Shown: positions 17,298-26,731, counted from the stretch's first letter. The stretch is 64,000 bases of DNA from Thalassospira sp. MCCC 1A03138 (GCF_002115785.1 NZ_JFJY01000003.1:1-64000), one strand, 5' to 3'. Numbers and translations: made by a program. Notes: a model not told the origin generated them from the sequence alone.

Positions 17298-17981
17298 GTG
17301 AACGACATTATCGAGATTATCATTTCCGCGTCTACGTGGGTGTTGCCGGTATTGCTGGCGGTGACTTTGCACGAAGCTGCGCACGGCTTTGCAGCCAAGC
17401 TGTTCGGGGATGATACAGCGCAACGCGCCGGACGGCTTAGCCTGAACCCGATCCGACATATTGATCCGGTGGGGACTATTCTGATTCCCGGTTTGCTGTT
17501 GCTTACTGGTGCGCCGTTCCTGTTTGGTTATGCCAAGCCGGTCCCGGTCGCGTTCCATCGTTTGCATCCGCAACGTCTTGGTGTAATCGGGGTGGCGGTT
17601 GCCGGGCCCGCAACCAACGTCGCATTGGCAATTGCATCAATTCTATTACTGGTCGGGTTGCCGTCATTTTCACCGGCGGTCAATGACTGGCTGGCAACGA
17701 CGTTACAGCAGTCGATCTGGCTGAACTGCATTCTGGCGGTGTTTAACATGCTCCCAATTCCGCCATTGGATGGTGGGCGGGTTCTGACGGCGATATCGCC
17801 AATGCCAATTGCGCGGGTCTTGGCGCGCATGGAAAAAACCGGCATGATCCTTCTGATTGCGCTGATCTTCCTGTTGCCCTACGTCACGGGGCTTCTTGGC
17901 GTTAATCTACCGATATTCCAATGGCTGGTGATTGAGCCTGCATCTGCACTTGTTGATTTTCTGGCCGGTATTTTCGCCTGA
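17298..17981 (+). CDS. site-2 protease family (M50) membrane metalloprotease
   Basis: A 227-residue integral membrane zinc metalloprotease. The zinc-binding HEAAH is at residues 25-29 in the first membrane helix, and the third ligand is the Asp of NMLPIPPLDGGRVL in a later helix. At least five hydrophobic segments are visible and no PDZ domain, which places it in the short YwhC/FtsH-independent S2P group rather than with RseP. GTG is the start, preceded by AAGGGAAGC. It lies in a run with nagZ and scpAB; its substrate is unknown. Confidence 0.9.
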   Translation: MNDIIEIIISASTWVLPVLLAVTLHEAAHGFAAKLFGDDTAQRAGRLSLNPIRHIDPVGTILIPGLLLLTGAPFLFGYAKPVPVAFHRLHPQRLGVIGVAVAGPATNVALAIASILLLVGLPSFSPAVNDWLATTLQQSIWLNCILAVFNMLPIPPLDGGRVLTAISPMPIARVLARMEKTGMILLIALIFLLPYVTGLLGVNLPIFQWLVIEPASALVDFLAGIFA

Positions 17982-18007
17982 TATGATGCGGACGGTCCGG
18001 GGGGATT

Positions 18008-18916
18008 ATGGCCAAACAGTTCGAACTCGATATTCCGGACGAGGTATTTGACAAGGCACCCGTTGATGATGGGCCAAGTCTTGCTGAACGCCTTATGCTG
18101 GATCTGGACGGGTTTGAAGGGCCGCTTGACCTTTTGCTGGAGCTGGCACGCGACCAGAAAGTCGACATCATCAGGATTTCGATCCTGGAGCTTGCCGAGC
18201 AGTATCTGACTTTCATTAATACCGCGCGTGAATTGCGACTGGAACTGGCGGCCGATTATCTGGTGATGGCGGCGTGGCTGGCTTATCTGAAATCTCGGTT
18301 GTTGCTGCCAAAGCAGGAGTCCGATGAGGAAGAGCTCAGTGCAGAGGAAATGGCAGAGCTTCTAGCCTTCCAGCTGAAGCGGCTGGAAGCGATGAAAGCG
18401 GCCGGTGAGAAACTGCTGGAGCGGCCCAACCTCGGACGTGATTTCTTTGGCCGGGGTGATCCGGAGGAAGTCCGGGTCACGACGGCGTCGGTTTATGATG
18501 CGTCGCTTTATGACCTGTTGAAAGCCTATGCGCAGATCATGCTGACATCTGAATCCAAGACATTGGAGATTGAGGCATTTGATCTTTATGCGATGGACGA
18601 TGCAATCCGGAGGTTGCGCGATCTATTCGGGCGTCGGGTTGTACCGACATGGACAAAGCTTCTGGAATTCATGCCACATGGTCTTGGCACGCCTTTGAAG
18701 GCACGGTCGGCACTGGCTGCGCATTTTGTTGCCAGCCTTGAAATGTGCCGCGATGGCGAATTGGAAATCTCGCAAGAGCAGGTGTTTGGCCCGATCATGT
18801 TGAGGTCACCGCAAAAAAGACGCGATCCTGAATTGGACATCACATCCGGGGATTACAGCGATATGGACAAGCTAAGAGCCAAATCCGGGGCAGGGATGGA
18901 TAATAATGGTGACTGA
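18008..18916 (+). CDS. scpA: segregation and condensation protein A
   Basis: The kleisin subunit of the SMC-ScpAB condensin, 302 residues. The N-terminal FEGPLDLLLELARDQKVDI is the family hallmark that binds the SMC neck. LAADYLVMAAWLAYLKSRLLLP follows, then an acidic linker and the C-terminal winged helix that binds the SMC head. About 30 extra N-terminal residues precede the conserved domain, and the tail after residue 260 is unconserved. It overlaps scpB by 11 bases, as expected for partners made together. The smc gene is not in the window. Confidence 0.94.
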   Translation: MAKQFELDIPDEVFDKAPVDDGPSLAERLMLDLDGFEGPLDLLLELARDQKVDIIRISILELAEQYLTFINTARELRLELAADYLVMAAWLAYLKSRLLLPKQESDEEELSAEEMAELLAFQLKRLEAMKAAGEKLLERPNLGRDFFGRGDPEEVRVTTASVYDASLYDLLKAYAQIMLTSESKTLEIEAFDLYAMDDAIRRLRDLFGRRVVPTWTKLLEFMPHGLGTPLKARSALAAHFVASLEMCRDGELEISQEQVFGPIMLRSPQKRRDPELDITSGDYSDMDKLRAKSGAGMDNNGD

Positions 18917-19676
18917 GACAGTAACCGACCCGCAGTTTGAAATCGATGGTATCGAACACGGTCCTCAAATCGACTTTCAGCATCTTCGAATTGTTGAAGC
19001 TGTGCTGTTTGCGTCTGCGGAGCCTGTCAGTGAACGGGTTCTTGCTGCGCGTTTGCCCGAAGGTTCAGATGTTTCCCTTTTACTTAAAGAACTGCAGGCA
19101 AACTATTCAGAGCGTGGGATAAATCTGAATCGTGTAGGTGAAAAATGGGCATTTCGCACTGCGGCTGATTTGGCAGGTGATCTTCATATCGAGGTCGAAA
19201 AAGCAAAGAAAATGACGCGTGCAACGCTCGAAACGCTGGCGATCATTGCCTATCACGAGCCGGTTACACGTTCCGAAATTGAAGAAATTCGTGGTGTGGC
19301 TCTGTCCAAGGGGACGCTTGATATTCTGCTGGAAGCGAAATGGATCCGTCCGAAGGGGCGCAAACGTGTGCCGGGCCGTCCGGTTCTTTGGGCGACGACG
19401 GATGATTTTCTGGATCATTTCGGACTTGAACATCGTGACGATCTGCCTGGACTTGCCGATTTGAAGGCCGCTGGATTGCTTGATAGCCGTCCTGGCATGG
19501 GCCGATACGGTGCCAGTTCCGACGAGGAAGCATTGCCCGATCTGGTTGATGATGGCGAAGTTACCGATGCTGTTGTTGAAGAAGCTCTTACGACCCGCAA
19601 TCTGGCCGATCTTGATGAAACCATCTACAGCGATAATCCCAATCTGGAAGAAGAATACGACGCGGAGAACCGTTAA
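18906..19676 (+). CDS. scpB: segregation and condensation protein B
   Basis: Partner of ScpA in the SMC condensin; 256 residues. Two winged-helix domains are seen: LRIVEAVLFASAEPVSERVLA starts the first, and TLETLAIIAYHEPVTRSEIEEIRGV lies in the second. GRPVLWATTDDFLDHFGL closes the domain. The last 70 residues are acidic and low in complexity (runs of Asp, Glu and Val), a tail longer than in short family members. The start ATG lies within the scpA 3' end. Confidence 0.94.
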   Translation: MVTETVTDPQFEIDGIEHGPQIDFQHLRIVEAVLFASAEPVSERVLAARLPEGSDVSLLLKELQANYSERGINLNRVGEKWAFRTAADLAGDLHIEVEKAKKMTRATLETLAIIAYHEPVTRSEIEEIRGVALSKGTLDILLEAKWIRPKGRKRVPGRPVLWATTDDFLDHFGLEHRDDLPGLADLKAAGLLDSRPGMGRYGASSDEEALPDLVDDGEVTDAVVEEALTTRNLADLDETIYSDNPNLEEEYDAENR

Positions 19677-19811
19677 ATCGGACCCATTCACATCTTTTAT
19701 CATGCTTCTTTGATCCAGCTTCTTGCATGCGCTGTTGGGTAGGATTAAATCTGGGAAAGATTTTGCAACTTAATTGCAGGGTTTCCCGGCAAAAGAATAA
19801 AGAGAGATCTG

Positions 19812-20855
19812 ATGCCCGACGGCTTGAGAATGTCCAATGTCAGCCATGATTTCGGCAGTACCAAGGTTCTCAAAGACATAAGCTTTGACGTTGCGCCCGG
19901 CGAACTGGTTTGCCTTTTGGGGCCCTCGGGATGTGGCAAGACTACTGCATTGCGTATTGCCGCAGGGCTTGAAAAGCTTCAGCAAGGCAGCGTTTCCATT
20001 AATGATCAGCTTGTAGCGCGGCCCGGGGAATATCTTGAACCCGAAAAACGCGGTGTCGGTATGGTGTTTCAGGATTACGCCCTGTTTCCGCATCTGAGCG
20101 TTGCCAAGAATATCGGGTTCGGTCTGCGTTCATCAAATGAGATTGAACGCAAGGAAGCGGTCGAACGTGCGCTTCGGCAGGTCGGTATGACAGATTATTA
20201 CAATGCCTATCCCCACGAATTATCTGGCGGGCAGCAACAGCGGATTGCACTTGCCCGAGCTCTGGCGCCAACACCGCGCGTGATGTTGCTGGACGAGCCG
20301 TTTTCGGGGCTTGATGTCGCACGCCGGGCCGAACTTCGTGATACCACGCTGCATGTTTTGAAAAATGCCGGGATCGCAACCATCATGGTGACCCATGATC
20401 CGGAAGAAGCGATGTATATGGCGGATCGGATTATCATCATGAATGAAGGGCAGGTGATGCAGGATGGCACCCCCGAAGACCTTTATTTCAATCCGCAAAA
20501 TCGTTTTGTTGCATCTTTCTTTGGCGAGGTTAACCGTTTCCCCGGAACAGTGCAGGGCGGGATTGTGACGACGCCGCTTGGTGATGTGGCGCAAGGTGAT
20601 CTTGATGACGGAACACCGGTTGAAGTTCTGGTGCGCCCGGAAGGATTGCAGATTGCCGATGCCATGAATGGACATGATATTCTGGCGCGGGTCGATGCTG
20701 TACGGTCACTTGGTGAAATCAGTCTGATGCATTTATCGCTTCATGAGGGCGGGCATGTCCATGCGCGCGTGCCACGTAGACTTTCGTCAGTAAATCAGGG
20801 GTCGGTCGCTATTACGCTTGATCCTGACATGACCTTTGTGTTTCCTATGAATTAG
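19812..20855 (+). CDS. ABC transporter ATP-binding protein, FbpC/PotA-like, orphan
   Basis: A 347-residue ATPase of the CUT1/iron/polyamine group. Walker A GPSGCGKTT is at residues 37-45, the Q-loop is in VFQDYALFPH, the signature is LSGGQQQRIALARAL, and Walker B is VMLLDEPFSGLD. A TOBE-like C-terminal domain follows (VEVLVRPEGLQI). Sequence flavour is closest to ferric-iron importers such as FbpC, but no permease or binding protein lies next to it, so the substrate is open. It sits between scpB and tatA with its own upstream gap of 135 bases. Confidence 0.85.
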   Translation: MPDGLRMSNVSHDFGSTKVLKDISFDVAPGELVCLLGPSGCGKTTALRIAAGLEKLQQGSVSINDQLVARPGEYLEPEKRGVGMVFQDYALFPHLSVAKNIGFGLRSSNEIERKEAVERALRQVGMTDYYNAYPHELSGGQQQRIALARALAPTPRVMLLDEPFSGLDVARRAELRDTTLHVLKNAGIATIMVTHDPEEAMYMADRIIIMNEGQVMQDGTPEDLYFNPQNRFVASFFGEVNRFPGTVQGGIVTTPLGDVAQGDLDDGTPVEVLVRPEGLQIADAMNGHDILARVDAVRSLGEISLMHLSLHEGGHVHARVPRRLSSVNQGSVAITLDPDMTFVFPMN

Positions 20856-21020
20856 GCCGATTTCAACGCGAAATAGGTCCGATGAGACTAAGAAACAAAC
20901 ATACAGGTTCGTAGCGGTGCACGGTATATTCACAATCGTTGCATTGCACAGTGGGGGGCTTTCTGCCATTATCCGGGCATTCTCGCCGGATGGCAGATTG
21001 GATCTTTGGAGATAGAAGTT

Positions 21021-21251
21021 ATGGGTATTGGCGTTTGGCAAATCGTTCTGATTCTGGCGATTGTCCTGATCATCTTTGGTGCCGGCAAACTGCCGAAAGT
21101 CATGGGTGACATGGGTAAAGGGATCAAGAGCTTCAAAGCAGGCATAAACGAAAAAGACGAAGACAGCGCTGCTTCGGCCAAAACCATCGAAAACAACACG
21201 TCTGCTTCGGTTTCTGCTGAAAGCAAAGACAAGGATTCCGTGAAATCCTGA
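21021..21251 (+). CDS. tatA: Sec-independent translocase protein TatA
   Basis: Forms the pore-like component of the twin-arginine export system for folded proteins. The 76-residue protein has the usual N-terminal membrane helix (about residues 3-21), the FGAGKLP hinge, and an amphipathic helix (MGDMGKGIKSFKAGI), followed by a polar tail rich in Ser, Lys and Glu. The ATG at 21021 has GGAGA 8 bases before it and is preferred to a TTG at 21006. It leads the tatA-tatB-tatC operon. Confidence 0.96.
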   Translation: MGIGVWQIVLILAIVLIIFGAGKLPKVMGDMGKGIKSFKAGINEKDEDSAASAKTIENNTSASVSAESKDKDSVKS

Positions 21252-21286
21252 TCGTCTGTCGGGTTTCCTTCAGATAGGCGTGTTCC

Positions 21287-21700
21287 ATGTTTGATATCGG
21301 CTGGACCGAAATGGCACTTGTGGCCGTCGTCGCGTTGTTCGTCGTCGGCCCCAAGGACTTACCCCATGTGCTTTACAAGCTTGCCGGGTACTGGAAAAAA
21401 GTGCGCGGTATGGCGCGCGAATTTCAGGGCGGTATCGATAATCTGATTCGTGAAGCCGAACTTGATGATCTGCGCAAGCAGGTCACCGATGCACGTTCGA
21501 GCACATCAGACTTCATCGAAAACAAGATTGCCGAGCCGAAAACCAAGCCAAAACAGGCAAAACCGGCAGATAAAACTGCCGAAAGCGAAACCGACAACAA
21601 ATTGGAAACCAAAACCACAGCACCGAAGACCGATGCTGCGGCATCGGCAGAACCTGCTGCTGCAGATAAGAAGACTGATCATCCGGAGAGTCAGGCATGA
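21287..21700 (+). CDS. tatB: Sec-independent translocase protein TatB
   Basis: Receives twin-arginine substrates together with TatC. The 137-residue protein begins MFDIGWTEMALVAVVALFVV, the TatB-type membrane helix with the conserved Glu8, then the GPKDLP hinge. A long amphipathic helix (YKLAGYWKKVRGMAREFQGG) follows. The C-terminal half is an Ala/Lys/Pro/Thr-rich disordered tail. Its stop overlaps the tatC start. Confidence 0.95.
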   Translation: MFDIGWTEMALVAVVALFVVGPKDLPHVLYKLAGYWKKVRGMAREFQGGIDNLIREAELDDLRKQVTDARSSTSDFIENKIAEPKTKPKQAKPADKTAESETDNKLETKTTAPKTDAAASAEPAAADKKTDHPESQA

Positions 21701-22701
21701 ACATGCAGTCGGATGACAAGCAGATGCCGATCATGGAGCATCTTATCGAGCTTCGGAACCGTCTGACATGGGCGGTTCTCGCACTCTTTATCACTTTCGG
21801 TATTTGTTATTATTTCGTCGAAGATATTTACGGGTTCCTCGTAAAGCCCCTTGCTGACGTAATGGGGCCGGACCGGCGAATGATCTATACCGCGCTGACC
21901 GAGGTGTTCTTCACCTATGTAAAGGTCTCGTTCTTTGCTGCCTGTTTTGTTTCCGCACCGGTCTTTCTTGGCCAGTTATGGGCCTTTGTCGCGCCGGGAC
22001 TATACAAGAATGAACGTTCGGCATTCATGCCGTTCCTGTTTGCGACGCCGATCCTGTTTCTTGCGGGCGGGGCACTGGTTTACTACCTCATCATGCCGCT
22101 GGCGTGGAAATTCTTCCTTAGTTTCGAAAGTGCAGGCGGGGCATCGGGACTTGCCATTCAGCTTGAAGCCAAGGTCGGCGAATATCTTGCCCTGGTGATG
22201 AAGCTTATTTTTGCGTTTGGCCTGTGTTTCCAGCTGCCGGTCTTGCTGACACTAATGGCGCGCGCTGGTATCGTAACCGCATCTTCGCTTGCCAAGCGGC
22301 GCAAATATGCGGTTGTGATCGCCTTTGTGTTTGCCGCAGTGCTGACGCCGCCGGATCTGATTTCGCAGGTTGGCCTGGCAATCCCCATCATCATTCTTTA
22401 TGAAATTTCGATCCTGATGGCGCGGATGTCGGAACGTAAACGTGCCAAGCGCGAAGCGGAAGAAGATGCCGAGCTTGACGGTGACGATGAGGATACCGAT
22501 CACAATAAAGACGACGTCGATACCCAGGGTTCGGCTGCGGCAGCTGCTGATTACGGGGACGATGATGACAAAGCAGATGACAAGACCGATTTCAAAGCGC
22601 TTGCAGGTTCTGCGCCAAAATCTGATAAGCCTTCGTCATCCCGATCTCTGGGATCCGCGAAAGGCGACGATGACGAGGATGATTTCAACAGCGCGCGCTG
22701 A
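21697..22701 (+). CDS. tatC: Sec-independent translocase protein TatC with long acidic tail
   Basis: The six-helix receptor for twin-arginine signal peptides. Conserved stretches include MEHLIELRNRLTW at the N-terminus, GLYKNERSAFMPF, and the last helices VLTPPDLISQVGLAIPIIILYEISI. The membrane core ends near residue 245, but the protein runs to 334: about 88 extra residues made mainly of Asp, Lys, Ala and Ser, with repeated DDD and DDDD clusters. This tail is unusual for TatC, whose usual length is about 250-260. The ATGA overlap with tatB implies coupled translation. Confidence 0.96.
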   Translation: MNMQSDDKQMPIMEHLIELRNRLTWAVLALFITFGICYYFVEDIYGFLVKPLADVMGPDRRMIYTALTEVFFTYVKVSFFAACFVSAPVFLGQLWAFVAPGLYKNERSAFMPFLFATPILFLAGGALVYYLIMPLAWKFFLSFESAGGASGLAIQLEAKVGEYLALVMKLIFAFGLCFQLPVLLTLMARAGIVTASSLAKRRKYAVVIAFVFAAVLTPPDLISQVGLAIPIIILYEISILMARMSERKRAKREAEEDAELDGDDEDTDHNKDDVDTQGSAAAAADYGDDDDKADDKTDFKALAGSAPKSDKPSSSRSLGSAKGDDDEDDFNSAR

Positions 22702-22735
22702 TTGAATTATCCGGTTCTCGAATGACCGATCTGAC

Positions 22736-22758
22736 GGGGTGGACCAAGCGTCCACCCC
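22736..22758 (+). terminator. hairpin between tatC and serS
   Basis: GGGGTGGAC and GTCCACCCC form a perfect 9-bp stem with a 5-base loop. ATCGTATAAAA follows instead of a T-run, so it may protect the 3' end of the mRNA rather than terminate. Confidence 0.5.
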
Positions 22759-22813
22759 ATCGTATAAAAGCCCGAATAATTGCCCGCATAGCTGAATAAC
22801 AAGGTGCCGTTTC

Positions 22814-24091
22814 ATGCACGACATTAAATGGATTCGTGATAATCCCGAGGCCTTTGACGCGGCGATGACCGCGCGCAAGGTCGAAATGACCGCCCAGCGT
22901 CTGATCGATATCGATGCAGACCGTCGTCGCCTGATGACTGAACATCAGGAAATGCTGGCGCGCCGCAAATCCATTTCCGGTGAAATTGGCAAATTGCGCC
23001 AGAGTGGCGGCGATGCTGACGAACTGATGGCCGAGATGGGTAAACTCAAAGACCGGATCAAGGATGCCGAAGACGGGCAGGCCGGTTTAAACGAGCAGCT
23101 TGATCTTTTGCTGTCGTCGCTTCCGAACGTTATGGATGCAGAAGTCCCCGCAGGTGAAAGCGAAGAAGACAATGTTGAAGTTCGCAAATGGGGAACTCCC
23201 GGCGAATTTGACTTCAAGCCGCTTGAACATTTCGAGATCGGCGACAAGCTTGGCATGATGGATTTCGAAACTGCGGCTAAACTTTCGGGTTCGCGTTTTG
23301 TTATTTTGCGTGGTGGCCTGGCAAAGCTTGAACGGGCATTGGGCCAGTTCATGCTGGACCTGCATGTAAACGAGCATGGTTATGAAGAAACCATCACGCC
23401 GATGCTGGTACGCGATGATGCGATGTTTGGCACCGGTCAGTTACCGAAGTTTGCTGAAGATTCGTTCAGAACCACCAATGACATGTGGCTGATCCCGACG
23501 TCGGAAGTGACGCTTACCAATCAGGTCGCGGGCGAGATTATCGACGAAGCCGCATTGCCGCTGCGCTATACCGCATTGACCCAGTGTTTCCGCTCGGAAG
23601 CCGGTTCGGCGGGGCGTGACACGCGCGGCATGATCCGCCAACACCAGTTTTCGAAGGTTGAAATGGTGTCGGTTGTGGCCGCCGAAAAATCGAACGAGGA
23701 ACTTGATCGAAAAACCCGCTGTGCGGAGACTGTTCTTGAACGTCTCGGTCTTCCCTACCGAACGGTGGTTCTGTGTTCAGGCGATATCGGTTTTGCCGCG
23801 CGCAAAACATTTGATATTGAAGTCTGGCTTCCGGGACAGGGTAAATATCGTGAAATTTCATCCTGTTCTAATACCGGTGATTTCCAGGCACGTCGCATGA
23901 ATGCGCGTTATCGTGCCGCTGGTGACAAGAAAACCAGTTTTGTTCATACCCTGAATGGGTCAGGGCTTGCTGTTGGGCGTTGCCTGATTGCGGTGATGGA
24001 AAACTATCAGCAGGCAGATGGTTCAATTCGTGTGCCGGATGCATTGAAGCCCTATATGGGCGGTGTCGAGGTGATTTCACCGCGCGGATAG
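22814..24091 (+). CDS. serS: seryl-tRNA synthetase
   Basis: Charges tRNA-Ser and tRNA-Sec; a class II enzyme of 425 residues. The first 105 residues form the long coiled-coil arm ([17 protein letters not shown] onward, with heptads to about 105) that grips the tRNA. Motif 2 contains [21 protein letters not shown], and motif 3 is [17 protein letters not shown]. The length is normal. It is followed after 10 bases by surE, the standard order in alphaproteobacteria. Confidence 0.98.
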   Translation: MHDIKWIRDNPEAFDAAMTARKVEMTAQRLIDIDADRRRLMTEHQEMLARRKSISGEIGKLRQSGGDADELMAEMGKLKDRIKDAEDGQAGLNEQLDLLLSSLPNVMDAEVPAGESEEDNVEVRKWGTPGEFDFKPLEHFEIGDKLGMMDFETAAKLSGSRFVILRGGLAKLERALGQFMLDLHVNEHGYEETITPMLVRDDAMFGTGQLPKFAEDSFRTTNDMWLIPTSEVTLTNQVAGEIIDEAALPLRYTALTQCFRSEAGSAGRDTRGMIRQHQFSKVEMVSVVAAEKSNEELDRKTRCAETVLERLGLPYRTVVLCSGDIGFAARKTFDIEVWLPGQGKYREISSCSNTGDFQARRMNARYRAAGDKKTSFVHTLNGSGLAVGRCLIAVMENYQQADGSIRVPDALKPYMGGVEVISPRG

Positions 24092-24101
24092 GGGGGGCGA
24101 C

Positions 24102-24869
24102 ATGGTCGATCTGAAAAATGCCCGCATCCTGATCAGCAACGATGACGGGATTGATGCGCCGGGGATTCGGCTTTTGGAAAAGCTTGCCTGTTCGCTTTCC
24201 GATGATGTCTGGGTTGTCGCACCGACGACTGAGCAAAGCGGGGCCGGGCATTCGCTTACCCTGCGCCATCCGTTGCGGATACGCAAACGTGACGAGCGAC
24301 ATTTTTCTGTCGACGGAACGCCAACCGATTGCGTTCTGCTGGCCCTTCAGCAAATCATGCGTGACAGTCCGCCCGATATTGTTCTTTCGGGGATCAACCG
24401 GGGTGGCAACCTTGGCGAGGATGTAACCTATTCCGGTACGGTTGCGGCCGCGATGGAAGCAACGTTGCTCAATGTACCTGCAATTGCCTTTTCCCAGTTT
24501 TTTTCCGGCAATCTGATCGACTGGTCGGTTGCGGAAAAGCATCTTTTGTCGGTCGCGGAAACCCTTATTCAGACGACCTGGCCCAAAGGTGTCCTGATCA
24601 ATGTTAATTTCCCGGAAACCGAACGCAAAGGCGGTGCCAGGATCGAAGTTTCCCGGCAGGGGCAGCGAAAGATTGGCGATCATATTGCCGAACGCCTTGA
24701 TCCGCGCGGAGAACCTTATTATTGGATCGGTGCGATCAAGTCGGAATTGCCCAAGGATGAAAATGCGGACTTGCGGGTCATTGAGAGGGGCGATATTTCG
24801 GTAACTCCGATCAGTCTCGATTTCACGCATTACGAGACGCACGCAAAACTGATGAAGGCATTTCCGTGA
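24102..24869 (+). CDS. surE: 5'/3'-nucleotidase SurE
   Basis: A 255-residue metal-dependent phosphatase acting on nucleoside monophosphates. The metal-binding ILISNDDGIDAPGI is near the N-terminus, with Asn and Asp ligands. VVAPTTEQSGAGHSLT and LSGINRGGNLGEDVTYSGTV follow, all diagnostic of SurE. It overlaps pcm by 4 bases. In E. coli surE and pcm are likewise paired, followed by nlpD and rpoS; here the nlpD-like gene follows, but no rpoS. Confidence 0.97.
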   Translation: MVDLKNARILISNDDGIDAPGIRLLEKLACSLSDDVWVVAPTTEQSGAGHSLTLRHPLRIRKRDERHFSVDGTPTDCVLLALQQIMRDSPPDIVLSGINRGGNLGEDVTYSGTVAAAMEATLLNVPAIAFSQFFSGNLIDWSVAEKHLLSVAETLIQTTWPKGVLINVNFPETERKGGARIEVSRQGQRKIGDHIAERLDPRGEPYYWIGAIKSELPKDENADLRVIERGDISVTPISLDFTHYETHAKLMKAFP

Positions 24870-25519
24870 ACGAGCCTGTCATTGCCCGAGAAGCTGAAAT
24901 CGAACATCTGCTTGCGATCCTGCGCAATGACGGGATCCATGACGAGGACGTTTTACGTGCGCTGGCCAGCATCCCGCGCGAAATTTTCGTCGCCGAGCCG
25001 TTTGTCAGCCGGGCATGGGAAAATGTCGCCCTTCCGATCAGCAAGGGCCAGACGATTTCACAGCCCTATATCGTCGCCCTGATGACGCAGGCGCTTGAGC
25101 TGAATGACCGGATGAAGGTGCTTGAGGTCGGTACTGGGTCGGGCTATCAGGCTGCCATCCTCGCCAAGCTGGCACGCCGGGTTTACACGCTTGAACGGCA
25201 CAAGCCGCTTCTACGTGAGGCGGAAGACAAATTCCGCGAATTGGGGTTGCATACGATTTCGACCCTGCATGGTGATGGCGGGCTTGGCTGGAAGGCGCAG
25301 GCACCGTTTGATCGTATTATCGTGACTGCGGCAGCGCAAGATGTACCGCCGGTGCTGGTCGATCAGTTGGCTATTGGCGGGATCATGGTCGTGCCGGTGG
25401 GCGAGGTATCCCACACGCAACTGCTTTTGCGGGTTTTGCGTACCCCCACCGGGATTGACGTAACAGAACTGATGCCGGTCCGTTTCGTTCCGATGTTGCC
25501 GGGCACCGAAGAATTCTGA
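24866..25519 (+). CDS. pcm: protein-L-isoaspartate O-methyltransferase
   Basis: The canonical PIMT, which methylates isoaspartyl residues so that damaged proteins can be repaired. The 217-residue protein has the substrate-loop motif TISQP at residues 63-67, SAM motif I EVGTGSGYQ at 87-95 and the acidic residue Glu110. FDRIIVTAAAQDVP and GGIMVVPVG follow as expected. It differs clearly from the paralogue at 403, which lacks TISQP. The ATGA overlap with surE indicates one transcript. Confidence 0.96.
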   Translation: MNEPVIAREAEIEHLLAILRNDGIHDEDVLRALASIPREIFVAEPFVSRAWENVALPISKGQTISQPYIVALMTQALELNDRMKVLEVGTGSGYQAAILAKLARRVYTLERHKPLLREAEDKFRELGLHTISTLHGDGGLGWKAQAPFDRIIVTAAAQDVPPVLVDQLAIGGIMVVPVGEVSHTQLLLRVLRTPTGIDVTELMPVRFVPMLPGTEEF

Positions 25520-25567
25520 GCCGATTGCTGCATCTGATTACGGATTGTTAACGGCTGATCGCAGACA

Positions 25568-26671
25568 ATGTTTTCCATGATGGAAAATAATGTCAAACAG
25601 GCAGTTCGAAGAATACGGACGCTGGCGCTTGTCTGTGGGACAACCGCAGCGCTTGGCGGCTGTTTGCTTAATTCCGTCCCTGTGCCAGTAGTTTACGGCG
25701 AAGGTGCGACTTACAGCCCCTATAGCATGCCCAAGCTTAAAAATGGTGAGCGGGTTATTACGGTTGAACCGGGTGATACTGTTTCGGGGCTTGCCAACCG
25801 GTATCGCACCGATTTTGGCCGCTTTACCGAGCGAAACAAATTGGCGAAGCCTTATGTGATCTATCCGGGACAGCGGCTTGTGCTGCCGCCGTGGGATCCG
25901 TCTTATGACAGTAACAGCCAGACTGCAATTGCAAGCCGGTCATCATCGACGACACCAAGTTCAACAAGCTCTGCGCCGCGTAAGACCGTTACCATCGGCG
26001 GCAAGCGCGAAGTTGTCAGTGTGCCGCTTGGTACATCTGAAACGGCGGCAGCACCCGAACGCTCGTCAACGGTTCAAACCGCGCGTATTAGCCCGAATAA
26101 CGGCGGCAGTATTCCGACGCCTGGCCTGAAGCCACAGGATTTCGCCGCGCGCGCCGAACAGCGTTACGCATCTGCCAATAGCTGGAATAACGATACCCGC
26201 CAGATGCCCGAAGCAACACCGGTTGCGGGGCAAGGCAGTGCAGTTCGTAAGAATGTCGTTATTGCCGAACCCGACAATCGCAAGGGCTTTGTCTGGCCGG
26301 TTCGCGGTGACATTGTTCTTAAATACGGTGCCAGCACGGGCGGTCTTTACAATGACGGAATCAACATCAAGGCTGCGCGTGGTACGCCGATCCTTGCTGC
26401 GGACAATGGCGTTGTGACCTATGTCGGGAATGAGTTGCGCGGCTTTGGCAATCTGATCCTGATCAAGCATGCCGATGATTATGTGACAGCCTATGCCCAT
26501 ACGGAAAATCCGATGGTGGCACGCGGCGACGTTGTCGAGCGCGGTCAGAAGATTTCAAGTGTCGGCAGCACGGGTGCCGTTAACCAGCCGCAACTTCATT
26601 TTGAAATCCGTCGTGGACGAAAATCCACCGACCCGATGAAATACCTGCCACAGATGATGGTATCGCGATAA
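25568..26671 (+). CDS. NlpD-like LysM/M23 lipoprotein with degenerate peptidase site
   Basis: A 367-residue envelope lipoprotein. The signal peptide ends in a lipobox LGGC (Cys36). A LysM domain (about residues 58-106, VEPGDTVSGLANRYRTD) binds peptidoglycan. After a Ser/Thr/Pro-rich linker comes an M23 LytM domain (about 245-360). The zinc ligands are lost: the usual HxGxD-type site reads NDGINI, and the HLHFE motif reads QLHFE. This matches E. coli NlpD and EnvC, which lack peptidase activity and switch on division amidases. The surE-pcm-nlpD order supports that role. ATG codons at 25577 and 25580 are alternative starts. Confidence 0.9.
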   Translation: MFSMMENNVKQAVRRIRTLALVCGTTAALGGCLLNSVPVPVVYGEGATYSPYSMPKLKNGERVITVEPGDTVSGLANRYRTDFGRFTERNKLAKPYVIYPGQRLVLPPWDPSYDSNSQTAIASRSSSTTPSSTSSAPRKTVTIGGKREVVSVPLGTSETAAAPERSSTVQTARISPNNGGSIPTPGLKPQDFAARAEQRYASANSWNNDTRQMPEATPVAGQGSAVRKNVVIAEPDNRKGFVWPVRGDIVLKYGASTGGLYNDGINIKAARGTPILAADNGVVTYVGNELRGFGNLILIKHADDYVTAYAHTENPMVARGDVVERGQKISSVGSTGAVNQPQLHFEIRRGRKSTDPMKYLPQMMVSR

Positions 26672-26674
26672 ACA

Positions 26675-26705
26675 AAACGCCCGGACCTTGAGGTTCCGGG
26701 CGTTT
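26675..26705. terminator. bidirectional terminator between the nlpD-like and DUF815 genes
   Basis: AAACGCCCGGA and TCCGGGCGTTT form an 11-bp stem, with T-runs on both strands. The two flanking genes converge here. Confidence 0.85.
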
Positions 26706-26731
26706 CGTTTATACGCTGCTGTCCGGGGCAG

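Noticed and set aside
20966-20993. Hairpin ATCCGG/CCGGAT before tatA as a terminator
   Set aside because: The stem is only 6 bp without a T-run; it may be a chance structure.
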